Shown piece by piece: positions 19,453-27,464 of a DNA stretch of 64,000 nucleotides. Origin of the DNA: Lactiplantibacillus garii. Lineage in GTDB: Bacteria; Bacillota; Bacilli; Lactobacillales; Lactobacillaceae. The stretch covers positions 1 to 64,000 of the forward strand of contig NZ_QWZQ01000001.1 in NCBI RefSeq assembly GCF_003885105.1, read 5' to 3'. Every line of letters starts with the position of its first letter. The stretch's first letter is position 1. The notes under the pieces were generated by a model. It searched no databases. It was not told the origin of the DNA and saw only the letters and a list, made by a program, of their open reading frames with translations. A program made the position numbers and the translations under genes.

Positions 19453-19905
19453 ATGACTTTTTACTCATACGGGTATTTAACCCACCAAAATAGCAATCAT
19501 ATCCTAATTCAGTTGGCAGTAATCAGTATCATTATTGTCATCATTGCGTTCTTAAGCTGGCTCTGGTACCGCCACAAAACCGATTTAAAGTACCGCGATT
19601 TGTTTATCATCATGGTACTCGTACTTTTATTATTAATTGGTGTTCAGTTTAACGAGTGGCAGACCCTGCAATCCAGTTTCACCCAAAAATCACAGGTGAC
19701 CCAAATCATGCAACGGGTCGCTAAGGAAAAGGGGGTCGCTAAAACGGCCGTCTGGTCCAATACTAGTACCGTCAGCAGCGGGATGTTGATCAAGGTCCAG
19801 CGGCAAATTTATAACGTGACCGTCAACACCGACGGCAACAGTTACACGTTAACGCCAGCTACCCCAATTCAACAACCCCTTAATTACGTGAAAGAAGGCC
19901 AATAA
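19453..19905 (+). CDS. DUF3290 family membrane protein
   Basis: A 150-residue protein with two N-terminal helices (LAVISIIIVIIAFLSWLWY and LFIIMVLVLLLLIGV) and a soluble C-terminal domain of about 80 residues. The domain pattern (VTQIMQRVAKEKGV...VQRQIYNVTVNTDGNSYTLTPA) matches DUF3290, which in lactobacilli nearly always precedes a DUF421 gene. The stop overlaps the next ATG (TAATG), so the two are coupled and the products probably form a complex. Biochemical role unknown. Confidence 0.82.
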   Translation: MTFYSYGYLTHQNSNHILIQLAVISIIIVIIAFLSWLWYRHKTDLKYRDLFIIMVLVLLLLIGVQFNEWQTLQSSFTQKSQVTQIMQRVAKEKGVAKTAVWSNTSTVSSGMLIKVQRQIYNVTVNTDGNSYTLTPATPIQQPLNYVKEGQ

Positions 19906-20537
19906 TGTTTTCTTACTGGGACGTTACCATTAAACTTGCTTTAGGTTTATTAACCATTATTTTACAAATTAACTTATCCGGTAAAAGTAACCTTGCACCG
20001 ATCAGCGCCCTCGACCAGGTTCAAAACTACGTGCTTGGGGCGATCGTTGGTGGCATGATTTACAGTACGAGCGTCACCGTTTTGCAATACATTTTAGTTC
20101 TCCTGATCTGGACGATCCTCGTACTCGTGTTACGGTTCTTGACCCACCATAACCGTTACGTTAAAAGCTTGATTGACGGTAAACCACAGCTATTGATCAA
20201 GAATGGTGAATTGATGGTCACCACCGCCCTGCGCAACGGCATGAGTGCTAACGACCTCGCATTTCGGTTACGGACGGAAGGCATTACCGATATTCGCTAC
20301 GTTAAGCGGGCTTTTCTGGAACAAAACGGCCAACTAACGATCACCCAGGTGGGCGATGACACCATTAAGTACCCACTCATCGTCGACGGCCAAGTCAACT
20401 TAGACGCCCTCGAAACGAGCGAACACGACCGCCAGTGGTTGGACGACCAGTTAGCTGCCCAACACTACCAGGTCAGCGATATTTACTTGGCGACCTACAC
20501 GAACCGCCAGTTGATGTTATTCCCATACCAGCGTTAG
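19905..20537 (+). CDS. DUF421 (YetF/YrbG-like) membrane protein
   Basis: A 210-residue protein with three N-terminal helices (to about residue 85) followed by a DUF421 cytoplasmic region, seen in GKPQLLIKNGELMVTTALRNGMSANDLAFRLRTEGITDIRYVKRAFLEQNGQLTI. YetF-type proteins in Bacillus have been linked to the spore or envelope; no function is established in lactobacilli. Overlaps the DUF3290 gene by one base and ends at a strong shared terminator. Confidence 0.83.
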   Translation: MFSYWDVTIKLALGLLTIILQINLSGKSNLAPISALDQVQNYVLGAIVGGMIYSTSVTVLQYILVLLIWTILVLVLRFLTHHNRYVKSLIDGKPQLLIKNGELMVTTALRNGMSANDLAFRLRTEGITDIRYVKRAFLEQNGQLTITQVGDDTIKYPLIVDGQVNLDALETSEHDRQWLDDQLAAQHYQVSDIYLATYTNRQLMLFPYQR

Positions 20538-20542
20538 TTCGT

Positions 20543-20582
20543 AAAAAAGCGTTCAGAATGTGAAAATTCTGAACGCTTTTTT
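20543..20582. terminator. Bidirectional terminator between DUF421 gene and trxB
   Basis: AAAAAAGCGTTCAGAAT pairs with ATTCTGAACGCTTTTTT around a 6-nt loop; T runs on both strands. Confidence 0.9.
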
Positions 20583-20592
20583 ATAGTTTAAT

Positions 20593-21531
20593 TTAGTTTT
20601 TAACTTGATCGCCTAACGCGGTGATGTAGTTGTAGACGCCCTGACCAGCCGTCCCACCTTCACCAACGGCGGTTGCCACTTGACGCAAGTCCTTCTTACG
20701 AACGTCACCCACCGCGAAGATCCCGGGAACCTTGGTTTCCATGTGATCGTTCGTGATGATCCAGCCGTTTTCGTCAGTAATGCCGAGGTTACCAAACGGT
20801 TTGGTGATTGGGTTGATTCCCACGTAAATGAAGACCCCGTCAACGGCAATTTCACTGTCTTCGCCGGTCTTATTATTGTTTACCTTAACCGCAGTGACCT
20901 TCTTGTCGTCACCAACAATTTCAGTGACGTTGCTGTTCCAAACAAATTCCATTTTCGGGTTAGCAAACGCCCGGTCTTGTAAAATCTGTTGGGCCCGTAG
21001 TTGGTCCCGCCGGTGAATCACCGTTACTTTTGAAGCAAGCTGTGTTAAATAACTTCCCTCTTCAATGGCAGAGTCACCACCACCGATCACGACCACGTGC
21101 TTGTTCTTAAAGAACGCCCCGTCGCAGACCGCGCAGTACGAAACTCCGCGACCACCGTACGTGTCTTCGCCGGGCACCCCGAGTTTACGGTATTCAGAAC
21201 CGGTCCCAATGACAATTGCCTTAGTTTCAAAAGTATCGCTATCAGTCTTAACGACCTTGACAGCGCCCTGGTCTTCAACCGATTCAACACTCCCATACGC
21301 GTACTCGGCCCCAAACTGGGTCGCCGAGTCGTACATGTCCTTAGCAAGGTCCGGCCCCAAAACTGATTTGAAGCCCGGATAATTTTCAATTGCGGCGGTA
21401 TTATTCATTTGGCCGCCATAGATCCCACGATCTAACAGCAGTACGGATAAATTGGCCCGTGAAGCGTAGAGGGCGGCGGTCATCCCGGCCGGCCCCGCAC
21501 CAATAATAATCACGTCGTAACTTTTTGCCAT
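20593..21531 (-). CDS. trxB: Thioredoxin reductase
   Basis: A 312-residue flavoenzyme moving electrons from NADPH to thioredoxin. FAD-binding GAGPAGMTAA is near residue 11, the redox pair Cys133-Cys136 lies in CAVCDGAFF, the NADPH-binding GGGDSAIEEG is near 152, and the second FAD motif FAVGDVRKK is near 275. Length is typical. Single-gene unit with promoter at 21570-21598 and a shared terminator. It follows the polysaccharide cluster on the same strand, but 99 bases and its own promoter separate them. Confidence 0.97.
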   Translation of the reverse strand: MAKSYDVIIIGAGPAGMTAALYASRANLSVLLLDRGIYGGQMNNTAAIENYPGFKSVLGPDLAKDMYDSATQFGAEYAYGSVESVEDQGAVKVVKTDSDTFETKAIVIGTGSEYRKLGVPGEDTYGGRGVSYCAVCDGAFFKNKHVVVIGGGDSAIEEGSYLTQLASKVTVIHRRDQLRAQQILQDRAFANPKMEFVWNSNVTEIVGDDKKVTAVKVNNNKTGEDSEIAVDGVFIYVGINPITKPFGNLGITDENGWIITNDHMETKVPGIFAVGDVRKKDLRQVATAVGEGGTAGQGVYNYITALGDQVKN

Positions 21532-21569
21532 TTTTAAAGACCCCTTCCACTTAAAATACTATGTGGCTT

Positions 21570-21598
21570 AATATACCCCCAAAAATTACATTTGTCGA
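21570..21598 (-). promoter_or_regulatory. trxB promoter
   Basis: TCGACA (21598-21593) and TATATT (21575-21570) with a 17-bp spacer on the minus strand. Confidence 0.65.
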
Positions 21599-21630
21599 CT
21601 ATGTTGTTTGTACACACCCGAAAAGTTAGT

Positions 21631-22488
21631 TTAGCGGGCTACGTCGTATTCCGTTTCCTTGATGCCCTTATTCATAAAATCATAAGGACTCTTCATTTTA
21701 TCAGGATCCCAGCCAGCAATCCCGACCACTAACAAAATTTCTAAAGAATTCAAACTGACAGACTGTTTTAAGTTTTTATCAAAACTCGTTTTAATGCGGT
21801 CGGCGGCAATTTGCGCACCCGGGGTATCGGAAAACAATAGGATCGCCCAGGTCGGATTTTCCTGATTGAGCGAATACGTAATGTCATTATCCCGGGTCGC
21901 CGCGGTAATGGTATCCGACGTTAACCGCAGTAAATCCCGGTACTGTTGCTCGCTCATCATCCGCCGAATTTCATTATAGTAACGGATTCGAATAATGACG
22001 GTCGTCACCGGTAATTGGAAACGCCGGTTAGTTTCAATAAACACCCGGGCGTCCTGAATGTAAGCCACGGTCGTCCGTAAACTGGTTTGTTCGTCGAAGG
22101 CGCCCCGTTTCATAATATCTGCACGCAACTTGGCGTTTGACGACTGTAACGCGGTTTGGCGGCGGGTCATTCCGTAAAACGTGGCCGAAAGGAGTAGTGG
22201 CATGATGAGCCAAAACACCATGATCATTGGGATGTTTGCGTGGTGGGTGGTATTGATGTAGATCATCACAACCGCTTGAATAAACGTAAAGGCCAAGTTA
22301 GCCGTTAAGCCCGCCACCGCGCCAAAAAAATACGTCATCAAAATTAAAATAATGGTTACACCTAAATAGATCGTGTTTAACGTTAAGTTAGGTGTCAACG
22401 CCATTAAGACGGCGGTCACACTAAATAATCCCAGAAAAAGAAGTAAATAAACGTCCGCAAAAATCGAGGTGCGCTGATCATCATTCAC
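21631..22488 (-). CDS. Membrane protein with degenerate GGDEF domain
   Basis: A 285-residue protein with four to five membrane helices in residues 10-110 and a soluble domain from about 125. The domain follows the GGDEF fold block by block: DEQTSL for D-LTGL near 132, VIIRIRYYNEI for the DIDxFKxIND strand near 164, RDNDITYSLNQENPTWAILL for RxxDxxxRxGGDEFxxLL near 200-218. The metal-binding Asp residues and the GGDEF signature itself are lost (ENPTW at 210-214), so it cannot be a working diguanylate cyclase. It may sense GTP or c-di-GMP or act as a scaffold for the synthase. The start is GTG and overlaps the BcsB-like stop by 8 nt. Last gene of the polysaccharide cluster; no clear terminator follows. 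Confidence 0.72.
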   Translation of the reverse strand: MNDDQRTSIFADVYLLLFLGLFSVTAVLMALTPNLTLNTIYLGVTIILILMTYFFGAVAGLTANLAFTFIQAVVMIYINTTHHANIPMIMVFWLIMPLLLSATFYGMTRRQTALQSSNAKLRADIMKRGAFDEQTSLRTTVAYIQDARVFIETNRRFQLPVTTVIIRIRYYNEIRRMMSEQQYRDLLRLTSDTITAATRDNDITYSLNQENPTWAILLFSDTPGAQIAADRIKTSFDKNLKQSVSLNSLEILLVVGIAGWDPDKMKSPYDFMNKGIKETEYDVAR

Positions 22489-24667
22489 GATGCTTCTTCC
22501 CCCCTTGTTCCGTTAAACCACTCTTTCGTAAAATCAAAAAGCCGGCTAGTGCAATAATAATGATAACTAAAACGGCGATGCCTAAATAGATGACTAACTT
22601 AGAATTACGTTGAACGGCCGTTTTAACACTGACCCCGTCATCCACCGTCTTATGTTTTTTAAACCGGTAATCGTAATGATTGTTATCATGGTCCACAACG
22701 ATGGCGTCGCCCTTATACTGCGCAATATTGCGCTGAAAATTAATTTGGGTGGACGCCCGGTACACGTCACTACTTTTAGCAGCCGTCACGACCAGTAACC
22801 CTGAACGTTCATTATAGGGTGACCGCAGTAACTGTGCCGTACCAATATTTTGGCCGTACTGCTTTTCAATGCTCAGCTTTTCGTTTGAAACAAATCCCCG
22901 AAACGCTTGATCGTATTTAAAATACAACTTGGGGTTAAGCTGGCGAATAAAGGCGTTCTGCGCGGGCGTCCCGAAGACGATCACGTTACTATTTTTAAGA
23001 ACGTTTGCGCCCGGCTTTTGTGTATAAAATTTAATCTGGCCCGTATTGCTCTGAGCATAACTCCCCACCAGGTTAAAAATATTCGTTAACGTCTTAAAAT
23101 CATCGTTAGTCAACGTGCGTGGCCGGACCACCGCAATTTGGTTAAACGTCGCGTTCTTTAAAAACAAATTGGGATAATTCGTAAATAGCAGGTCCGCCAC
23201 CGGCTTAGACTTGATGTAAGCTTTTGAAGTTGATTCAACGACCGCCCACGGGGTCTGCGCGTTGTCCGAACTACTCTGATCAAACGTTTCCAGGTCAAAG
23301 GCGACCCGAATCGTGAAACTGTGCCCGAGTGCCTTGCCCTTCGGTAAACTAACGGTCAGACTATCACCGTCCGCATTTGCTGCTTGGAGGCGCTTGCTGC
23401 CTAAGGGGGTCCCGTTGACGGCGACCGTTACCAGCGACCGCTTAAAATTCAAATTTTTAGCGTACCGAAAATGGATCCGAATTTGGGAACCGTCCGCATT
23501 AGTCCGGTCTACCGGTAAGCTAACAAAATACGTGCTAGATTGATGTTTGGCACCGGTTAAATAATCATCCTTAGTCGTTAACTGGGTACTGCCGTCGTAC
23601 TGTAACTCCGACGTGAACGTCCGGGTTTGAGCCGTGACGTACTTCGTAGCCGCCGTCGTTTCCTGCATTAATTCTTGGTTTGCAAGAAAGCGACTCGCTT
23701 TTTGCAGTAACTTTCCTGACAACGCGGTCACGATCAAGTAGTGTTTTTGGCCCTTACGGTACGTTTTGAGCACCGCCCGGTTATGTAATTTCGACCGGTT
23801 TACCTGCCGCTTAAACTGGGCGGGCAAGTGCGCGTAACGTCCCAGTACGACTTGGTACGCGGCTGATTTAGTCACCGCTTGGTTAAACGTCGTTACCGGG
23901 ATTTGGGAACTTTCCGTCGTAATCGTCCGGGACTCACCCGCTAACGCGTACATGCCCGCTGTTAGCTCATCGTTAGCCGCGGCTTGCGGTAACGTGATGA
24001 TTGAATTCTGGTAAGCAATCGTGTCCGTTCCCGAAAAGTGCGCGTAAAACGATTTAATGGCCGTTGTCGGTGGTTGTAACTGGTACTCAAAGTTGGCATT
24101 AGCGCCACTGTAAATGGTCAGCCAATTGGCGGGCGTTTGGGCCAACTGATAACTCGTTTTATTTTTACGGTTTAAGATTTGCCCACTAACGGTTAACTGG
24201 TTTTCCCCCTGCAACAACCGTAAGGGAACTTTAACGGCCTTCGTTTGTAGCCCGGTTTTAGATTCAGGCCGAAACGAATAGAACTTCGTCCCGTTCAGCG
24301 ATAACGTGATGTCCGAGGTCGCCCGGTTGGCTAATTGTGAAATTTGAAAGTTAAAATTAATGGTGACCTTTTTGACCCGCCAATAGTCCATCTTGATAAA
24401 GTACATGTTAGCTTCGACCGAATTTCCCGACAAAGTTGTGGTCGTGTTCTGAAACGGTTGCGTGTACGTTTTTAAGTTTTGGACGGCCCGCTTAGACTTT
24501 TGCTTTGTCGTCCGCGTTGTTTTTACTTTTTTGGCCTGAACAACGGTTGGCTGATTAACGAAGCCAGCGCCCAACATTAATAAACTCCCCAGTGTTAGGC
24601 CGAGTAGCCACTTACTGATACCGTTTCGTTTTGTACCATTTTGCTTGTTGATGAAAAACCTGCTCAC
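22481..24667 (-). CDS. BcsB-like polysaccharide synthase accessory subunit
   Basis: A protein of about 728 residues with an N-terminal signal segment (WLLGLTLGSLLMLGAGFV), a long extracytoplasmic region, a C-terminal membrane helix (LVIYLGIAVLVIIIIALAGFLIL) and a basic tail. Two carbohydrate-binding-like blocks (ITLSLNGTKFYSFRPES...LLQGENQLTVSG near 110-150 and VAVNGTPLGSKRLQAANADGDSLTVSLP near 415-440) fit BcsB of cellulose synthases. It should guide the polymer leaving the glycosyltransferase. The longest frame begins at TTG 24703; I prefer GTG 24667 with GGTGGGG upstream (ATG 24688 is possible). Any of these overlaps the glycosyltransferase gene by 56 nt or more, an unusually long overlap. 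Confidence 0.75.
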   Translation of the reverse strand: MSRFFINKQNGTKRNGISKWLLGLTLGSLLMLGAGFVNQPTVVQAKKVKTTRTTKQKSKRAVQNLKTYTQPFQNTTTTLSGNSVEANMYFIKMDYWRVKKVTINFNFQISQLANRATSDITLSLNGTKFYSFRPESKTGLQTKAVKVPLRLLQGENQLTVSGQILNRKNKTSYQLAQTPANWLTIYSGANANFEYQLQPPTTAIKSFYAHFSGTDTIAYQNSIITLPQAAANDELTAGMYALAGESRTITTESSQIPVTTFNQAVTKSAAYQVVLGRYAHLPAQFKRQVNRSKLHNRAVLKTYRKGQKHYLIVTALSGKLLQKASRFLANQELMQETTAATKYVTAQTRTFTSELQYDGSTQLTTKDDYLTGAKHQSSTYFVSLPVDRTNADGSQIRIHFRYAKNLNFKRSLVTVAVNGTPLGSKRLQAANADGDSLTVSLPKGKALGHSFTIRVAFDLETFDQSSSDNAQTPWAVVESTSKAYIKSKPVADLLFTNYPNLFLKNATFNQIAVVRPRTLTNDDFKTLTNIFNLVGSYAQSNTGQIKFYTQKPGANVLKNSNVIVFGTPAQNAFIRQLNPKLYFKYDQAFRGFVSNEKLSIEKQYGQNIGTAQLLRSPYNERSGLLVVTAAKSSDVYRASTQINFQRNIAQYKGDAIVVDHDNNHYDYRFKKHKTVDDGVSVKTAVQRNSKLVIYLGIAVLVIIIIALAGFLILRKSGLTEQGGKKHRE

Positions 24668-25865
24668 GAATATACCCCACCATTCCATGCGTCGCCACTG
24701 CAAGCCACATTTGACTATAAACTAAATACATAAAGATAATGATCATTAGATTTGCAAATGTCATCTCGCCCTTCTCCGTTGTAATGGTCACAAACGTGCT
24801 GATCACGAAGGCCAGGATGGCCATCACCCATAAAGTATTACTAAATCCAACTAGGTCGGAGTGGGCAATTCCCGCAACCGACAAAACAAACATGGTGTCG
24901 GATAAGATCAACGACGTCATTAACAAAAAATAAATGGACAGAAAATACAATAAATCAAAACGAATCGGCCGGCCTGATTTAGTAAACAACAGGCGGGCGT
25001 TTTTTAGGATGACGTAAATATTGCCTTTAACCCAGCGGGTCCGCTGGTGGAACCATACGTCCAGCGTTTGGGGTTCCTGTTCCCAAGTCACCGCTAGCGG
25101 TTGAAAGCGAATCCGGTACCCCATGCGGTAGACCCGAAAACTAATCTCCGTATCCTCCGCCAACGCCTTAACGTCCCAGCCGCCGATCTGTTCCAAAATG
25201 TCTCTGCGAATGACGTAATTAGTCCCCGGAATCGTACACAATTTAAACAACTTTTCCCGACCAGCCTGCGCCATCCACTGAAAAGACAACGTTTCGATGT
25301 TAATAAAGCGCGTCAGCAGGGTCGCGTTTTTATTCCGGGTACGAAACTTACCAATCACCGCCGCCAGCTGCTTATCACTCAGTAGTTCGGCAACCAGGTA
25401 ACGCAGGGCACTCCGCTGGGGGGTGTTATCCGCGTCGTAAATTGAGATCAATGAACCCCGCGCCCGCTTTAAACCAATGTTTAACGCGTTAGATTTTCCC
25501 TTGCCACCCGTCACCTTATCGGTATTGATAACTTCCAGGTTCCGGTGTGGGTAAAGTTGTTGAACCTCCGCTAATAATTCCGCGGAATTATCATCCGAAT
25601 TATCGTTGATTACAATAATTTCATAACGATCGTGCGGATAATCAAAATTTAATAACGACTGTAACGTTTTAACGATCACCACGCCCTCGTTATGCGCGGG
25701 CACCATGATTGAAACAAACGGGACTTTGGCCGGTAATTGTGGTTTGGGACGCTTCACTTTTTGTAAATAGTTGACGTAGCCCGCAATCGTTAGCACGATG
25801 TTTACGACCAAAATGCCCCAAATTGAAAGGACCGCCAAAAACAAAAAATAATCTAACACTGTCAT
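24612..25865 (-). CDS. Processive family-2 glycosyltransferase (BcsA-like, no PilZ domain)
   Basis: A 417-residue membrane glycosyltransferase. One helix at about 8-30 precedes the GT2 catalytic domain: nucleotide-binding VPAHNE and VINDNSDD (near 55-92), DAD at 144-146 for metal and UDP, AED at 236-238 for the catalytic base and QRTRW at 274-278, the Q-x-x-R-W mark of processive enzymes. Three to four helices follow (about 300-400). This is the architecture of cellulose, PNAG and hyaluronan synthases. The C-terminal PilZ domain found in c-di-GMP-controlled BcsA is absent. The polymer made is not known; UDP-glucose and UDP-GlcNAc are both possible donors. Confidence 0.85.
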   Translation of the reverse strand: MTVLDYFLFLAVLSIWGILVVNIVLTIAGYVNYLQKVKRPKPQLPAKVPFVSIMVPAHNEGVVIVKTLQSLLNFDYPHDRYEIIVINDNSDDNSAELLAEVQQLYPHRNLEVINTDKVTGGKGKSNALNIGLKRARGSLISIYDADNTPQRSALRYLVAELLSDKQLAAVIGKFRTRNKNATLLTRFINIETLSFQWMAQAGREKLFKLCTIPGTNYVIRRDILEQIGGWDVKALAEDTEISFRVYRMGYRIRFQPLAVTWEQEPQTLDVWFHQRTRWVKGNIYVILKNARLLFTKSGRPIRFDLLYFLSIYFLLMTSLILSDTMFVLSVAGIAHSDLVGFSNTLWVMAILAFVISTFVTITTEKGEMTFANLMIIIFMYLVYSQMWLAVATHGMVGYIREQVFHQQAKWYKTKRYQ

Positions 25866-25880
25866 AATCGGGTTTCCCCC

Positions 25881-27464
25881 TCATCCCTTACGTTTAAACA
25901 TATTCAAATAAACTTTACGACCTACAAAAATAAATAATCCAAACACGGCAAACGTCCCCAAGAAAAAGATCAGTAGGACGTTCCCCTGAACTTTAAAGAA
26001 GCGGTTCATCCAACTCTCCTCAGGTTTAACCGCCGCCAAGGTCTTTTCTTGTACCGGCTGATCCGGAACCTGCGTCCGCGCACCGTTCAAAAAATACGTT
26101 CCGTACTGGTAGCCAATCGTTGCCGTTCCACTAACAATGTTGGTTGACTTCATTTGAGTGGCGGGATTTAACCACTGATAATGCATGCGGTTCACCCGGT
26201 GCTCAAAGTCTTTTAAGCTCGTTTCACTATTGGGCATCGTGAACGTTAGGGCGGTTGGAATAGCGAACCGGCGGCCCATTTTCGAAAGGTCAGTTCCCGA
26301 ACTAACGGTGCCAAACGAGCTCGCCGCAACGCCGTAAATACTATTTTTAAAAACGGTCGCTTCGTTATCCTGCTTGGCGTAAGTCAGGGTTGCGGGATTG
26401 GGTAACCATAAAATTTGATTAGCCTTTTTTAACGCGTAGTTTCGGTAAACGCGGTCCTGGTTCCAAAAAGCCGGGGTGCTAATTCCCACCGGATACACTT
26501 GGTTTTGAGCAAATTGAATCAAATAATTATTCATTAAATCATCCAGGGTATGGCCACTACTTGCCGTAACACCACCGACAACTGGCGTCTTAAGAAAAAT
26601 AACGCCGCCCCGATTTTCAATTAGCCTCAGGACCTTGGCAAAGCGTTGATACGCCTTAAAATTAGCGTTGGTTCCCACCGTCGTCGTACTAACGGCGAAC
26701 GGAATCCCCCGCCGATAAAGTGTCAAACTTAGCTTGTTTAATAACACTAAATTCGAATACGGCGTGACCTTCGTGATCGTCAGTAGCGGGTCGTAAGTTT
26801 TGGTGTGACCAAAAAGGGTGGCCATCGTCTGCATTGCCAGCGTTAAACTGTATCCCCCAGTGGAGAAGTAGGGTAAGTACCCCTGACGACCAACAACGGT
26901 GCCGTACGGGTACGCCCGTTTTTGCGCGGTCTGTGGTTGTAAATAGCCCACCGTACGAGCCTTAGTAGGTAACTTAGTCAGGGCCGTCATCGTTTCACTA
27001 AAGGGTAATAACTGGTGAACCGTACGTTGCTTGTTGCGCAGCGTCAACTGCTGATGGTACAGTTTCACCGGCGTGACCCCCATACTTTGGGCCTCCTGCT
27101 TAGTTAAATTGGGACCAATGTGGAGTTTAATGCCCTTAAAGCGCGCCCGGTCACGACTAAAAGCCCGGTTATTTAAAGCCGTTTGGGGCCAATTGATCAG
27201 CGTGACCACGCCCTGATACTTGGCCAGCTGTCCCGAACGGTAATTCTCAGCTGCTTCGGTTTTAACCTGCACGTGTAACCCCGTTAGGATCCGTTGTACC
27301 GCCGCAACCTTAGTTTGGTCGTTATTAGCAACGTTTTGGGAATCGTAAACTAGAAGCACCCGCTCAACTGGTTGCGCTGCTTGAACTCGCCCCGGTACGG
27401 CCAGTCCCATCAACAAGACTAATCCCACAAATAGCCATCTGAATAAAGCGCGATGATTTTTCAT
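25881..27464 (-). CDS. Exported DUF2334-like protein of the polysaccharide cluster
   Basis: A 527-residue protein with an N-terminal signal segment (WLFVGLVLLMGLAVPGRVQA), a large extracytoplasmic part and a C-terminal helix (VLLIFFLGTFAVFGLFIFV). The middle (LLTITKVTPYSNLVLLNKLSLTLYRRGIPFAVSTTTVG, near 237-275) resembles DUF2334, a polysaccharide-deacetylase-like barrel that starts with T-D-V-P/Y-type strands. The usual metal-binding Asp is not clearly kept (TKVTPYSN), so activity is doubtful. Its ATG overlaps the preceding stop by 4 nt. A role in modifying or exporting the polymer is inferred from context. Confidence 0.68.
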   Translation of the reverse strand: MKNHRALFRWLFVGLVLLMGLAVPGRVQAAQPVERVLLVYDSQNVANNDQTKVAAVQRILTGLHVQVKTEAAENYRSGQLAKYQGVVTLINWPQTALNNRAFSRDRARFKGIKLHIGPNLTKQEAQSMGVTPVKLYHQQLTLRNKQRTVHQLLPFSETMTALTKLPTKARTVGYLQPQTAQKRAYPYGTVVGRQGYLPYFSTGGYSLTLAMQTMATLFGHTKTYDPLLTITKVTPYSNLVLLNKLSLTLYRRGIPFAVSTTTVGTNANFKAYQRFAKVLRLIENRGGVIFLKTPVVGGVTASSGHTLDDLMNNYLIQFAQNQVYPVGISTPAFWNQDRVYRNYALKKANQILWLPNPATLTYAKQDNEATVFKNSIYGVAASSFGTVSSGTDLSKMGRRFAIPTALTFTMPNSETSLKDFEHRVNRMHYQWLNPATQMKSTNIVSGTATIGYQYGTYFLNGARTQVPDQPVQEKTLAAVKPEESWMNRFFKVQGNVLLIFFLGTFAVFGLFIFVGRKVYLNMFKRKG

